A DNA stretch of 64,000 nucleotides from positions 1 through 64,000 of the forward strand of contig JAFUQQ010000013.1 in NCBI GenBank assembly GCA_017472285.1, written 5' to 3'. Shown in pieces: positions 24,644 to 34,553 of the stretch. Source of the DNA: Clostridia bacterium. Its GTDB lineage: Bacteria; Bacillota; Clostridia; Oscillospirales; CAG-272. Made by a program: the position numbers and the translations under genes. How positions within the stretch are numbered: position 1 is the first letter of the stretch; every line of letters starts with the position of its first letter. Under the pieces are notes generated by a model. That model saw only the letters and a list, made by a program, of their open reading frames with translations, was not told the origin of the DNA and made no database searches.

Positions 24644-24901
24644 ATGATTTCCAGAGATATAACCATCAAAAACAGCGTAGGTCTTTACGCAAGACCCGCA
24701 ACCTTTTTTATTCAGAAGGCTAACTCCTATAAAAGCTCCATTTGGATCGAAAAGGACGACCGCCGTGTCAATGCAAAGAGCCTTCTCGGTGTTCTTTCCT
24801 TGGCGATCGCAGGCGGCACTACCATCACGCTCGTTGCAGACGGTCCCGATGAAGCAGAAGCACTCAGCGGCATCGAAGAACTCGTAAGCAAAGAAATCTG
24901 A
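24644..24901 (+). CDS. HPr-like protein with Tyr in place of the catalytic His (Crh-like)
   Basis: The 85-residue protein has the whole HPr fold, but the phosphocarrier motif GLHARPAT reads GLYARPAT (the codon is TAC). The residue that receives phosphate from Enzyme I is therefore missing. The regulatory serine region is kept (VNAKSLLGVLSLAIAGG, matching the Ser46 site). This is the logic of Bacillus Crh, which has Gln there and acts only as a Ser-phosphorylated corepressor with CcpA. A regulatory rather than transport role is inferred. It has its own promoter and terminator, with no PTS genes nearby. Confidence 0.9.
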   Translation: MISRDITIKNSVGLYARPATFFIQKANSYKSSIWIEKDDRRVNAKSLLGVLSLAIAGGTTITLVADGPDEAEALSGIEELVSKEI

Positions 24902-24926
24902 GCGTAAAATAGTTAACCGATAACGA

Positions 24927-24958
24927 CAGGAGCAGAGTGCTTCTGTCGTTTTTTTATA
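24927..24958 (+). terminator. Terminator of the HPr-like gene
   Basis: ACGACAG pairs with CTGTCGT, with an inner GAGCA/TGCTT stem, followed by TTTTTTT. Confidence 0.82.
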
Positions 24959-25027
24959 CTGTAAGAAATTGCGTTGCTCACGCGATCCGCATCTCCTCAC
25001 AAGATGGAAAATTCACACGAAATATAG

Positions 25028-25107
25028 ACAGAGGTGCCATAGGGGTGCAGGCACTGCCTGCCGTTTCTTTTGCTTACTTTTTCTTTTCGTAGAGAAAAGC
25101 GGGGAGG
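25028..25107 (+). repeat. Dispersed repeat supplying the uvrC ribosome binding site
   Basis: It contains the palindrome GGGTGCAGGCACTGCCTGCC (25043-25062), then GTTTCTTTTGCTTACT, the hairpin CTTTTTCTTTTCG/AGAGAAAAG and GCGGGGAGG five bases before the uvrC ATG. The same order occurs before the membrane-protein gene at 36891. Confidence 0.82.
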
Positions 25108-25111
25108 TATT

Positions 25112-26938
25112 ATGATAAAAGAAGAATATGCCGAAAGGCTCAGAGAAAAAGCGGCGGCTTTGCCGCTCACACCGGGCGTTTATATTATGCGGGATGTGGC
25201 GGGAAAAGTCATCTACGTCGGAAAATCCCGCGCGCTGAAGAACCGCGTCAGCGGCTATTTTCAGGAAAGCGGTCAGAACAGCTATAAGACCGATGCCATG
25301 ACATCTCATATCCATGATTTCGACTATATCCTTTGCGATACGGAGATCGAAGCGCTGACACTTGAAAATAATCTCATCAAGCTCTACCATCCCCGATACA
25401 ATATCAAACTCAAGGATGATAAATCCTATCCCTATCTGAAAGCGACGGTCGGAGAAGAATTTCCCCGTTTCGTGCTGACACGGAAAAGAGAAAGTGAAAA
25501 AGCCAAATATTTCGGTCCATATACAAGCACGCAGACCGTTTACGGCATCATTTCCGCTTTGCAAAAAACATTCGGTCTTCCGTCATGCTGCCATCATTTT
25601 CCGAAAGACAGGGGCAGAGTCAAAAATTGCGTCTATAAACAGCTCGGCTGTATTGCGCCTTGCGATCCTTCTGTTTCTTCGGAAGCTTATAAAGAAGCCT
25701 TTATGCAAGCCGTATCATTCCTTTCGGGCAATTATGAAAAAATTATCGAATCCCTGACGGAAAAAATGGAATATGCCGCGGAAAATCTTGCTTTCGAAGC
25801 CGCGGCGGCTTACCGCGACCGTATCAGAGCCGTTAAAAAATTGGAGGAAAAACAAAAAGTCGTTGCCAGCCCCGATACCGAAAGAGATATCGTCGCATGG
25901 CACGTCGGGGACCCCATTTCTTCCATCTGTATCTTCTATATCCGCTTCGGTAAGCTCATCGATTCCGAAATGTTCTATTTTTCGGGCGGTGAAATTCTTG
26001 ATAGCGATGCCATCGTGTCATTCATTTATGAGCTTTATACGCGCCGTGAATATATCCCGAAAGAAGTCAATCCCGCGGATATTTTAGCGGAAGAAGATGC
26101 CGAAGCGGTTTCCGCATGGCTGACGGAAAAAGCGGGCTACCGTGTCTACGTCCGTACCCCTTTCAAAGGGGAAACACGCAGACTTTGCGATATGGCAAGA
26201 GAAAACGCCGAAGTCCGAGCTAAAGAATATGCCAAAGCGGCGGAAAAAAGCGATAAATCCCTCGTCCGTCTTGCCGCCCTTTGCGGACTTGAAGCCGTTC
26301 CCGAACGCATCGAAGCCTTTGATATCTCCAATTTCGGAGATGATAATATCACGGCGGGTATGGTCGTTTATGAAAATGCCAAGCCGAAAAAGAGCGATTA
26401 CCGCCTTTTCAATATCAGGTCAACGGAAACCCGTGATGATTACGCGTCCATGCGTGAAGCCGTTGCCAGACGTGTGGCACATTTTGCCGATGAAGGCGCA
26501 AAAATCCCCGATCTTTTCCTGATTGACGGCGGCGAGAATCATCGTGCGATCGCAGCGGCGGAGGTTGCGGCGGCGGGATATAATATCCCTGTTTTCGGTA
26601 TGGTCAAGGATGAATTTCATAAGACGCGCGCTCTTGTCGGAGAGATGGGTGAGATATCCATTGCCGCGGAACAATCCGTCTATACTTTAATTTATAACAT
26701 CCAGGAAGAAGTCCACCGCTTCACGATCTCTAAAATGGGCGCGGCAAAGCGCAAAACACAAACGACTTCCGTTCTGGAAGAGATCGACGGTATTGGAAAA
26801 GCCCGTGCCCGTGCTTTACTCACACATTTCGGCGGTCTTGCAGGCGTGAAAAAAGCAACTATCGAAGAATTGTGTGCCATACGCGGTGTCACTCCCGATA
26901 TTGCGGAAAAGATCGTCGCATATTTTTCCTCCCATTGA
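25112..26938 (+). CDS. uvrC: Excinuclease ABC subunit C
   Basis: UvrC makes both incisions in nucleotide excision repair. The 608-residue protein has the GIY-YIG nuclease domain (GVYIMRDVAGKVIYVGKS near 18-35), a UVR/UvrB-binding motif (AAENLAFEAAAAYRDRI), the RNase H-like second nuclease (AFDISNFG, DLFLIDGGENH) and C-terminal helix-hairpin-helix motifs (LEEIDGIGKARARALLTHFG). The start MIKEEYAERL is chosen because GGGGAGG lies just before it. A longer in-frame reading only translates the repeat hairpin. uvrB and uvrA lie about 2.4 kb downstream but not in the same operon. Confidence 0.96.
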   Translation: MIKEEYAERLREKAAALPLTPGVYIMRDVAGKVIYVGKSRALKNRVSGYFQESGQNSYKTDAMTSHIHDFDYILCDTEIEALTLENNLIKLYHPRYNIKLKDDKSYPYLKATVGEEFPRFVLTRKRESEKAKYFGPYTSTQTVYGIISALQKTFGLPSCCHHFPKDRGRVKNCVYKQLGCIAPCDPSVSSEAYKEAFMQAVSFLSGNYEKIIESLTEKMEYAAENLAFEAAAAYRDRIRAVKKLEEKQKVVASPDTERDIVAWHVGDPISSICIFYIRFGKLIDSEMFYFSGGEILDSDAIVSFIYELYTRREYIPKEVNPADILAEEDAEAVSAWLTEKAGYRVYVRTPFKGETRRLCDMARENAEVRAKEYAKAAEKSDKSLVRLAALCGLEAVPERIEAFDISNFGDDNITAGMVVYENAKPKKSDYRLFNIRSTETRDDYASMREAVARRVAHFADEGAKIPDLFLIDGGENHRAIAAAEVAAAGYNIPVFGMVKDEFHKTRALVGEMGEISIAAEQSVYTLIYNIQEEVHRFTISKMGAAKRKTQTTSVLEEIDGIGKARARALLTHFGGLAGVKKATIEELCAIRGVTPDIAEKIVAYFSSH

Positions 26939-27005
26939 AGTTTTTTGAAAGAGGTTTGGAGAAATGTTTTCTCCGAATAAAGATAAAAAGAAAGGAATTA
27001 TCATT

Positions 27006-27575
27006 ATGAGAATCATTACAGGAACAGCGCGCGGCGCGGTACTTGCAACCCTTGAAGGCGAAGCGACTCGTCCGACTCCCGCCAAAGTCAAAGAAGCACT
27101 TTTCAGCTCCATTCAATTTGATATTGAAGGCAGACGCGTGCTCGATCTTTTTGCGGGTTCGGGTCAGCTCGGTCTGGAAGCGCTTAGCCGCGGTGCAGAA
27201 AAAGCAACTTTTGTGGACGGCGCAAAGGATGCAACTGCAATCATTACTGCCAATGCACAGAAAACTCATCTGTATCAGAAATCCAATGTACTTTGCATGG
27301 ATTGGAAACAATATATCAAATCCGCGGGCGGCAGAAGCCAATTCGATCTCGTTTTCCTTGATCCTCCTTATGCACTCCGCTTGCTCCCTCAGGTGACGGC
27401 GGCTCTTTATGATGCGGATATGCTTGCCGAAGGTGCGCTCGTGATCTGTGAAGATGAAGAAGGCGGTCTTGAAAATGATGTTATGGTGGAAGCGCGTTAC
27501 GATCTTGTGAAAACAAGCCGTTACGGTCGTGTTCATCTGACGATCCTGACACCGAAGGCGGATGATGAAGCATGA
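27006..27575 (+). CDS. rsmD: 16S rRNA (guanine966-N2)-methyltransferase RsmD
   Basis: The 189-residue Rossmann-fold methyltransferase has RIITGTARG at the start, RPTPAKVKEALFSSI, the AdoMet motif VLDLFAGSGQLGLEALSRGA and the catalytic LVFLDPPYA. AAAGGA lies before the ATG. It overlaps coaD by four bases, a standard clostridial pair. Confidence 0.94.
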   Translation: MRIITGTARGAVLATLEGEATRPTPAKVKEALFSSIQFDIEGRRVLDLFAGSGQLGLEALSRGAEKATFVDGAKDATAIITANAQKTHLYQKSNVLCMDWKQYIKSAGGRSQFDLVFLDPPYALRLLPQVTAALYDADMLAEGALVICEDEEGGLENDVMVEARYDLVKTSRYGRVHLTILTPKADDEA

Positions 27576-28024
27576 AAAAAATCGCTCTGATTCCCGGTAC
27601 GTTCGATCCCGTTACGGTCGGACATATCGAGCTTGTGAAATTTGCTTCCGCGCTTTTTGATGAAGTCGTGGTCTGTATCGGTATCAATCCCGCGAAAAAA
27701 CATCTTTTTGATGAAAAAACAAGAATGGAAATGCTGGAAAAAGCCATCGCGCCTTATCCGAACGTCAGGGCGGATTTCTTTCACGGTATGACGGCGGATT
27801 ATGCGGTCGCGATCGGTGCAAACTATATCGTGCGCGGTATCCGCAACGAAACCGATGCCAAATATGAATTGGAAATGGCGGATTTTAATCGCAATTACCG
27901 TGGGATCCGCACGGTTCTCGTTCCCGCTTCCACGGAGATCGCCGATATCAGTTCCACACTCGTGCGTGAAAAACTCGCGCTCGGACAAAGTGTGGATGAT
28001 CTCATTCCCAAGGATGTATTGTAA
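27572..28024 (+). CDS. coaD: Phosphopantetheine adenylyltransferase
   Basis: CoaD makes dephospho-CoA from 4'-phosphopantetheine and ATP. The 150-residue protein has the nucleotidyltransferase motif GTFDPVTVGHIEL, with a second-position Thr where many CoaD have Ser, then VRGIRNETDAKYE and the C-terminal ISSTLVREKLALG. It is translationally coupled to rsmD. A perfect terminator follows the stop. Confidence 0.94.
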   Translation: MKKIALIPGTFDPVTVGHIELVKFASALFDEVVVCIGINPAKKHLFDEKTRMEMLEKAIAPYPNVRADFFHGMTADYAVAIGANYIVRGIRNETDAKYELEMADFNRNYRGIRTVLVPASTEIADISSTLVREKLALGQSVDDLIPKDVL

Positions 28025-28026
28025 GA

Positions 28027-28062
28027 AAATAACCGCGGAACATCCGCGGTTATTTTTTATTT
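28027..28062 (+). terminator. Terminator of rsmD-coaD
   Basis: AAATAACCGCGGA-ACA-TCCGCGGTTATTTTTTATTTT. Confidence 0.9.
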
Positions 28063-28170
28063 TATAGCAAATTGCGCAAAATCGATCTCGACGTTTCGCT
28101 ACATCCAAATGCGGAAACAACTGAGATAGGCGAGAACTTGGGCGCGGCGACTCAACGCTTTTTGAAAAAA
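28053..28170 (-). repeat. Dispersed repeat, inverse copy of 7631-7757
   Basis: The reverse complement shares GAGTCGCCGC, CTCGCCTATC, TTTCCGCATT and GATTTTG-GCAATTT-CTATAAAATAAAA blocks with the copy between the nfeD-like and SPFH genes. Confidence 0.7.
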
Positions 28171-28373
28171 TTTTAAAAAAATTTCAAAAAAGGTGAGATT
28201 TTTTTATCAAAATATCGACTAATGTATAACCGAGCAGGTAAAATGGTTCGTTGAAACGAAGAAAATTACAAATCGGAAGCGGGAAATCGTCTGACTGCAC
28301 CTCCAAAGGTGTTGTTCCTTGCCGAAGAAGCGTCTTTTTCCGAGCGAAAACAACCGTGAAAGGAGGATTTCCA

Positions 28374-29102
28374 TTGAATCGATTTTTAGCATTGTTTCTC
28401 GTTCTGTCTATGCTTTTCCTTTGCGGATGCGATCCCGTATCCGACGAAAGCAAGGAAACCGAGCTTGATACCACATCAAGTGACACCACTGCATTGACTG
28501 AAACGACTGAAACAACACAAACCACCGCAGATTCTTGGTATGCGGTGACGGAAAAACCCGTGATCTACCTCTATCCCGAAACGGAAACAGAGATCACCGT
28601 GAAGCTGGATTACAGCGGTAAGCTTTATTGCACGTATCCCGCTTATCGCGACGGTTGGCATATTCTGGCATCTCCCGACGGAACGCTGACCGATCTTTCC
28701 GACGGCAGAGAATATGCTTATCTTTTCTGGGACGGTTATATTGATACCACATACGATATAAGCCAAGGCTTTGTCGTAAAAGGTGAGGATACCATGATCT
28801 TTTTGCAGGATATTCTTGCAAAGATGGGTCTTACGGAAAATGAAGCCAACGATTTTATCGTTTATTGGCTGCCCCGTATGCAAAAAAATCCTTATAATCT
28901 GATCACGTTCCAGCATGAAAGTTATACGGATATCGCCAAATTGGAGATTTCTCCGAAGCCTGACAGCGTTTTGCGTGTATTCATGGTGTTCATGGCACTT
29001 GAAACGCCGATCGACATGGAATCTCCCGAAATCGTCCCGTTTGAACGCAACGGTTTTACCGTGGTCGAATGGGGCGGCACGGAAATCCATACCGTCAACT
29101 GA
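28374..29102 (+). CDS. Lipoprotein of unknown function with KPVIYLYPE motif
   Basis: The 242-residue protein starts with TTG at 28374, eight bases after AAAGGAGG. It has a lipoprotein signal (FLALFLVLSMLFLCGC), a short Ser/Thr/Glu linker, and a conserved domain beginning EKPVIYLYPETETEITVKLD. This domain recurs in clostridial lipoproteins I know only as uncharacterised. The domain contains many aromatic residues (YPAYRDGWHI, YLFWDGYIDTTYD, IVYWLPRMQKNPYNLI). It would be anchored outside the cell after Lgt processing. It is monocistronic with its own terminator. Confidence 0.82.
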   Translation: MNRFLALFLVLSMLFLCGCDPVSDESKETELDTTSSDTTALTETTETTQTTADSWYAVTEKPVIYLYPETETEITVKLDYSGKLYCTYPAYRDGWHILASPDGTLTDLSDGREYAYLFWDGYIDTTYDISQGFVVKGEDTMIFLQDILAKMGLTENEANDFIVYWLPRMQKNPYNLITFQHESYTDIAKLEISPKPDSVLRVFMVFMALETPIDMESPEIVPFERNGFTVVEWGGTEIHTVN

Positions 29103-29174
29103 AATTTCGGGACTTACAAATGCGATCCTTTTCCTTCCATTAAGGATCAAAGGGAAAATTTTTCATATAATTTC

Positions 29175-29220
29175 AGCAATCCCTGCGAAGACTTTTCTTC
29201 GCGGGGATTGCTTTTTATCG
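29175..29220 (+). terminator. Terminator of the lipoprotein gene
   Basis: CAATCCC(TG)CGAAG pairs with CTTCGCGGGGATTG around ACTTTT, followed by CTTTTT. Confidence 0.82.
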
Positions 29221-29240
29221 TTTTTAATTATAAAATAGTA

Positions 29241-29269
29241 TTGCAAAAGAAATTTATTTGTGATACAAT
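29241..29269 (+). promoter_or_regulatory. Promoter of uvrB
   Basis: TTGCAA (29241-29246), a 17-base spacer and TACAAT (29264-29269). No clear SOS (LexA) box was recognised by eye. Confidence 0.75.
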
Positions 29270-29319
29270 AAAATGAATATTTGTCTATAATATGATTATG
29301 AAGTGAATGGAGGCTTACA

Positions 29320-31284
29320 ATGTCAGAAAAACAATTCAAATTGGTTTCTTCCTATCAGCCGACCGGCGATCAGCCCGAAGCCATTGAAGCCTTGACAAAA
29401 GGTGTTCTCCGCGGCGACCGCGCACAAGCGCTCGTGGGTGTTACCGGTTCCGGTAAGACTTTTACAATGGCAAACATTATCGCAAATTGTAACCGTCCCA
29501 CACTCGTTCTGGCACATAATAAGACCCTTGCCGCACAGCTTTGTTCGGAATTCCGTGAATTTTTCCCCGAAAATGCCGTCGAATATTTCGTTTCTTATTA
29601 CGATTATTATCAGCCCGAAGCCTATATCCCCGGCAAAGACCTCTATATTGAAAAAGATTCCGCCGTCAATGATGAGATCGACCGTCTGCGCCACAGCGCG
29701 ACCTCTGCGCTTTTTGAACGCCGTGACGTTATCATCGTTTCCAGTGTTTCCTGTATCTATTCTCTCGGCGATCCCGCAGAATATCAGCAGCTCGTGCTTG
29801 CGCTCCGTCCCGGTATGGAGATATCGATGGACGAGCTTGCAAGAAAACTCATCTCTATCCAATATAATCGCAACGATATCTCTCTTGAACGCGACCATTT
29901 CCGTATCCGCGGCGACGTTTTTGACATCATGCCCGCTTCGGGTAAAAATGCCATCCGTGTCGAATTTTTCGGGGATGAGATCGACCGCTTGCTTGAGATC
30001 AATACCGTCACGGGTGAAATTCTCGGCGTGCTCAGTTATGCCGCGATCTATCCCGCTTCCCATTATGCGACTTCCGATGAAAAAAGAGAAGCCGCCATCA
30101 ATGAGATCAATCATGAAATGCTTGACCGTGTCGCTGAATTTCAGGCGGAAGGTAAGCTTATCGAAGCCCAGCGTATCGCGGAACGTACCAAATACGATAT
30201 GGAAATGCTCCGTGAAGTTGGTTTTTGTTCGGGTGTTGAAAACTATTCCCGCGTGCTTTCGGGCAGAGCACCCGGTTCAACCCCTTATACACTCCTTGAT
30301 TATTTCCCCGATGATTTTCTGCTTTTTGTGGATGAATCCCACGTAACGCTCCCTCAGGTGCGCGGTATGAGCGGCGGTGACAAAGCAAGAAAGAAAAATC
30401 TCATCGATTTCGGTTTCCGTCTGCCTTCCGCTTTCGATAACCGTCCGCTTTTCTTCCCCGAATTTGAAAGCAAACTCAACCAGACCATTTATGTCAGCGC
30501 AACTCCGGGCGATTATGAAAAAGAACATTCCACACAGCTTGTCGAACAGATCATCCGTCCGACAGGGCTTGTCGATCCCAAAGTGGAGATCCGTCCCGTT
30601 AAAGGTCAGATCGATGATCTGATGGGTGAAATTCGCGCACGCGCTGAACGTGATGAACGTGTTCTCGTAACGACTCTTACCAAAAAAATGGCGGAAGATA
30701 TCTGTGAATATCTCGAAATGAACCTGATTAAAGTCCGTTATATCCATCACAACGTGGAAACCATGGAAAGACAGGAGCTCATCCGCGATCTGCGTCTTGG
30801 CGTTTATGACGTTCTCATCGGTATCAACCTCTTGCGCGAAGGACTTGACATTCCCGAAGTTTCTCTCGTTGCCATCCTTGATGCAGATAAGGAAGGCTTT
30901 CTCCGCTCCGAAACTTCTCTCGTTCAGACCATCGGACGTGCCGCACGTAATGCCGACGGTACGGTTATTATGTATGCCGATACCGTAACGGGCTCTATGT
31001 CCCGCGCCATCAAAGAAACCGAACGCCGCCGTGCGATCCAGACAGAATACAACGAAAAACACGGCATTATTCCCAAGACCATCAAAAAAGACGTTCGCGC
31101 CGTCATTGAGATCACTTCCCGTGATGAGCTTGCCAAAGCTGAAAAGAAAGGCAAGAAGATGACCAAAGCGGACAGGGAAGCTCTTATCGAAAAACTTACA
31201 AAAGAAATGAAAGAAGCTGCTAAGGCTCTCGATTTTGAACACGCGGCTTATTTGCGAGATACCATTGCAAAACTAAAGAAATAA
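29320..31284 (+). CDS. uvrB: Excinuclease ABC subunit B
   Basis: UvrB is the damage-verifying helicase-like subunit. The 654-residue protein has Walker [10 protein letters not shown] (near 41), the beta-hairpin region [12 protein letters not shown], Walker [13 protein letters not shown], helicase motifs ([32 protein letters not shown]) and a C-terminal UVR domain ([13 protein letters not shown]). GGAGG precedes the ATG. uvrA follows after a repeat-bearing gap of 156 bases. Confidence 0.97.
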   Translation: MSEKQFKLVSSYQPTGDQPEAIEALTKGVLRGDRAQALVGVTGSGKTFTMANIIANCNRPTLVLAHNKTLAAQLCSEFREFFPENAVEYFVSYYDYYQPEAYIPGKDLYIEKDSAVNDEIDRLRHSATSALFERRDVIIVSSVSCIYSLGDPAEYQQLVLALRPGMEISMDELARKLISIQYNRNDISLERDHFRIRGDVFDIMPASGKNAIRVEFFGDEIDRLLEINTVTGEILGVLSYAAIYPASHYATSDEKREAAINEINHEMLDRVAEFQAEGKLIEAQRIAERTKYDMEMLREVGFCSGVENYSRVLSGRAPGSTPYTLLDYFPDDFLLFVDESHVTLPQVRGMSGGDKARKKNLIDFGFRLPSAFDNRPLFFPEFESKLNQTIYVSATPGDYEKEHSTQLVEQIIRPTGLVDPKVEIRPVKGQIDDLMGEIRARAERDERVLVTTLTKKMAEDICEYLEMNLIKVRYIHHNVETMERQELIRDLRLGVYDVLIGINLLREGLDIPEVSLVAILDADKEGFLRSETSLVQTIGRAARNADGTVIMYADTVTGSMSRAIKETERRRAIQTEYNEKHGIIPKTIKKDVRAVIEITSRDELAKAEKKGKKMTKADREALIEKLTKEMKEAAKALDFEHAAYLRDTIAKLKK

Positions 31285-31290
31285 GCAAAG

Positions 31291-31436
31291 AAGAAACGGC
31301 AGGCTGTGCCTGCAACCATCTGTTACAGACAGCATATCCAAAATAAAAATCGAAACGAAATAACAAGAAAACGCACCAACAGAGCGTTTCTTTTTGCCAA
31401 GCTTTTTCTTTACGTAAAGAAAAAGCGGGAAGGAGA
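31291..31436 (+). repeat. Dispersed repeats between uvrB and uvrA
   Basis: GAAACGGCAGGC-TGT-GCCTGC (31293-31313 region) is followed by CAGAGCGTTTCTTTTTGCC, the perfect 26-base palindrome starting GCTTTTTCTTTAC (31401-31426) and GCGGGAAGGAG directly before the uvrA start. Confidence 0.85.
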
Positions 31437-31440
31437 AGAT

Positions 31441-34257
31441 ATGTCTGCAAAATATATCAGAATCAAGGGCGCGCGCGTCCACAATTTAAAAAATATAGAC
31501 GTGGAGATTCCGAGGGATCAGCTTGTGATCTTTACTGGACTTTCCGGTTCGGGTAAATCTTCACTTGCGTTTGATACACTTTATGCGGAGGGACACCGTC
31601 GTTTTGTGGAATCACTTTCGTCTTACGCAAGACAGTTCCTCGGTCAGATGGATAAGCCGGACGTGGATTTCATCGACGGTCTTTCTCCCGCGATCTCCAT
31701 CGATCAGAAAACAACGTCCAAAAATCCCCGCTCCACCGTTGGTACGGTCACGGAAATTTATGATTATCTGCGACTTTTGTATGCCCGTATCGGTGTTCCG
31801 CATTGTCCCGTCTGCGGAAAAGAAATCCGTAAAATGTCCACGGATACCATGATCGATCAGATCATGGCTTTGCCCGAACGCACGAAATTCATGCTTCTTG
31901 CACCTGTCATCTCAGGTAAAAAGGGTATGCATGAAAAGGTTTTTGACGATGCGAGAAAAAACGGTTATGCCCGTGTGCGTGTGGACGGTTATCTTTATCC
32001 TTTGGATGAAGTCCCTACGCTTGATAAAAATAAAAAACATACGATCGAGGTCGTGATTGACCGTCTGATCCTGAAAGAAGATATCCGCCGCCGTCTTTCC
32101 GATTCGCTGGAAACGACGCTTGCACTCGGCGGTGGTATCGCTATCGTTTCGCTCGTCGATTCGGTTGAGGAAATGCGTTTTTCGCAGAATTATGCCTGTG
32201 AAGAACACGGTATCGGTATGACGGAGCTTTCTCCCCGTATGTTTTCTTTCAATAATCCGTTCGGTGCTTGCGAAAAATGCTCGGGTATGGGTGAAATGCA
32301 AGTCGTTTCCGAACATAAAGTGATTCCCGATCGCTCACTTTCCTTGCGCGAAGGTGCAATAGCGGTCAACGGTTTCAAGACCATGATGGAAGAAAGCTGG
32401 AACGGACCTCTTATCGATGCGGTGGGTAAAGAATTCGGTTTTACGCTCGATATGCCGATTGAACAGTATTCCGAAGATGCGCTTCAGGCACTTCTGCGCG
32501 GTACGGGTACAAAAAAATATCACGTCACACGTTATTTCGGCGGAGAAGGCAGAGAAACACTTTCTGCTTGGAACGGCATTTTAAATATCATTGAAACGCG
32601 TATGACACAATCGGGAGGGGAATACTATAATGAGTTTATGGATTTCGTTCCGTGTCCCGCTTGCAAAGGTAAAAGACTTTCTCCCGAAATTCTTGCCGTG
32701 ACGGTCGGCGGGCTCAATATTTATGAACTTTGTTCGCTCAACGTCATGAAAGCTCTGGAATTTTTTGACGAACTGAAGCTTACTCACATGGAAGAACAGA
32801 TCGCCAAAGAGATCCTTAAAGAGATCCGCGCAAGACTCGGCTTCCTGAAAAGTGTTGGTCTTGAATATCTGACGCTCTGGCGCAAAGCGGGTACGCTTTC
32901 GGGCGGTGAGGCGCAAAGAATCCGTCTTGCCACACAGATCGGTTCTTCACTCGTCGGCGTGATGTATATCCTTGATGAACCAAGCATCGGTCTGCATCAA
33001 CGCGATAATTCCAAACTGATCGAAACGCTTCGCCATCTGCGCGATACGGGCAATACCGTCATCGTTGTGGAACATGATGAGGAAACGATGCTTTCTTCCG
33101 ATTATATCGTTGATATCGGGCCTGGCGCGGGTATTCACGGCGGTCATATCATTGCCGCGGGCACACCCGAGGAGATCATGAAAAATGAAAACTCCTTGAC
33201 AGGCGCATATCTTTCGGGCCGCAGAAAAATTCCCGTTCCCGAAACGAGAAGAACAGGCAACGGCGAAAAACTGACGATCGTCGGCGCATCGGAAAACAAT
33301 CTCAAAAATATTACCGTTGATATTCCGCTCGGCAAATTTATTTGCGTGACGGGTGTTTCGGGCTCGGGCAAATCCTCGCTCGTCAATGCGGTTCTGCTCC
33401 GCGAGCTTGCGAGAAAACTCAACCGCGCGCATACCTTCCCCGGAAAATTTAAGCGGATTGACGGTTTGGAGCATTTGGATAAAGTCGTTTCCATCGACCA
33501 GAGTCCGATCGGTCGTACTCCGCGTTCCAATCCTGCAACATATACGGGACTTTTCACGGATATACGCGAACTTTTTGCCATGACACCCGATGCCAAAGCA
33601 AGAGGTTATACGGCAGGACGCTTCTCCTTTAACGTCAAGGGCGGTCGTTGTGAAATGTGTGAGGGCGATGGTGTGCGCTGTATCGAAATGCATTTTCTGC
33701 CCGATGTTTACGTGACTTGCGATACTTGCCACGGCAAGCGATACAATCACGACACGCTCGAGGTCAAATATAAAGGCAAGAGCATCTTTGACGTTCTGGA
33801 TATGACAGTTGAAGAAGGACTTTCGTTCTTTGCCAATATGCCGAAGCTTGCGAGAAAACTGCAGACGCTTTACGACGTGGGACTCGGTTATATCAAGATC
33901 GGACAATCGTCCACAACGCTTTCGGGTGGTGAAGCGCAACGTGTAAAACTCGCAACGGAACTTTCCAAGCGCGGCACGGGCAAGACCATTTATATCCTTG
34001 ACGAGCCGACGACGGGTTTGCATACGGCAGACGTGGAAAAGTTGCTGACCGTTCTCAACCGTCTTTGTGAAAACGGCAATACCGTGCTTGTGATCGAGCA
34101 TAATCTTGACGTAATCAAAACTGCCGATCACATCATTGATCTCGGTCCCGAGGGCGGTGACGGCGGCGGTACGGTCGTTGTGACGGGTACGCCCGAGGAG
34201 GTCGCAAAATGCGAATGCTCCCATACGGGCAGATATTTGAAAAAGTTTTTGGAGTAA
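31441..34257 (+). CDS. uvrA: Excinuclease ABC subunit A
   Basis: UvrA is the damage-recognition ABC ATPase. The 938-residue protein has two ABC modules. The first has [21 protein letters not shown] and [17 protein letters not shown]. The second has [17 protein letters not shown] and [17 protein letters not shown]. Zinc ligands are visible in [14 protein letters not shown] and [17 protein letters not shown]. The start [15 protein letters not shown] lies four bases after GGAGA of the repeat module; the longer reading upstream is only translated repeat. Confidence 0.97.
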   Translation: MSAKYIRIKGARVHNLKNIDVEIPRDQLVIFTGLSGSGKSSLAFDTLYAEGHRRFVESLSSYARQFLGQMDKPDVDFIDGLSPAISIDQKTTSKNPRSTVGTVTEIYDYLRLLYARIGVPHCPVCGKEIRKMSTDTMIDQIMALPERTKFMLLAPVISGKKGMHEKVFDDARKNGYARVRVDGYLYPLDEVPTLDKNKKHTIEVVIDRLILKEDIRRRLSDSLETTLALGGGIAIVSLVDSVEEMRFSQNYACEEHGIGMTELSPRMFSFNNPFGACEKCSGMGEMQVVSEHKVIPDRSLSLREGAIAVNGFKTMMEESWNGPLIDAVGKEFGFTLDMPIEQYSEDALQALLRGTGTKKYHVTRYFGGEGRETLSAWNGILNIIETRMTQSGGEYYNEFMDFVPCPACKGKRLSPEILAVTVGGLNIYELCSLNVMKALEFFDELKLTHMEEQIAKEILKEIRARLGFLKSVGLEYLTLWRKAGTLSGGEAQRIRLATQIGSSLVGVMYILDEPSIGLHQRDNSKLIETLRHLRDTGNTVIVVEHDEETMLSSDYIVDIGPGAGIHGGHIIAAGTPEEIMKNENSLTGAYLSGRRKIPVPETRRTGNGEKLTIVGASENNLKNITVDIPLGKFICVTGVSGSGKSSLVNAVLLRELARKLNRAHTFPGKFKRIDGLEHLDKVVSIDQSPIGRTPRSNPATYTGLFTDIRELFAMTPDAKARGYTAGRFSFNVKGGRCEMCEGDGVRCIEMHFLPDVYVTCDTCHGKRYNHDTLEVKYKGKSIFDVLDMTVEEGLSFFANMPKLARKLQTLYDVGLGYIKIGQSSTTLSGGEAQRVKLATELSKRGTGKTIYILDEPTTGLHTADVEKLLTVLNRLCENGNTVLVIEHNLDVIKTADHIIDLGPEGGDGGGTVVVTGTPEEVAKCECSHTGRYLKKFLE

Positions 34258-34553
34258 GGTGTTTTTAAAAGATTTTTGATTTGGTGCCTCAATGGGTTTT
34301 CTCATCTTTTTCTTTGTTTGAAAGAAAAAGATGCAAAAAGAAGCAAACGAACTTTCAGTTCGATCGCACAGTCAACACAAGTGTTGACCGTTAGACTTTG
34401 CGGATCCGCAAAGTCTAACTCTCAAAATCCTTTTTCAGAAATTTTTTACAAAAAACTTCAAAATGTTCACACAAAATCCACAACCTTATGATAAAAATCT
34501 GATATACTATATCAGTAAAATAATAAATCAACCTTTGGAGGAAATGATAAGAC
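34258..34553. repeat. Palindrome-rich gap between uvrA and ftsH
   Basis: It holds the hairpin CATCTTTTTCTTT/AAAGAAAAAGATG (34303-34333), GCAAAAAGAAGCAAACGAAC with CGAACT-TTC-AGTTCG (34348-34362), GTCAACA/TGTTGAC (34371-34388) and a perfect palindrome around GCGGATCCGC (34393-34416). The first two blocks recur inverted at 57873-57945. No gene is seen. A TGATATACT extended -10 (34501-34508) may serve ftsH. Confidence 0.75.

Larger units (their letters stand above)
28025..28373. other. Intergenic region and long leader before the KPVIYLYP lipoprotein
   Basis: After the coaD terminator there is a dispersed repeat (28053-28170, inverse of 7631-7757) and a run of T/A-rich hairpin sequence. Then comes an unexplained 190-base stretch (28184-28373) with small hairpins TTCGT-TGAA-ACGAA and CACCT-CCAA-AGGTG. 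I could not match it to a known riboswitch, and a longer in-frame reading through it (from 28251) lacks a ribosome binding site. Confidence 0.55.
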
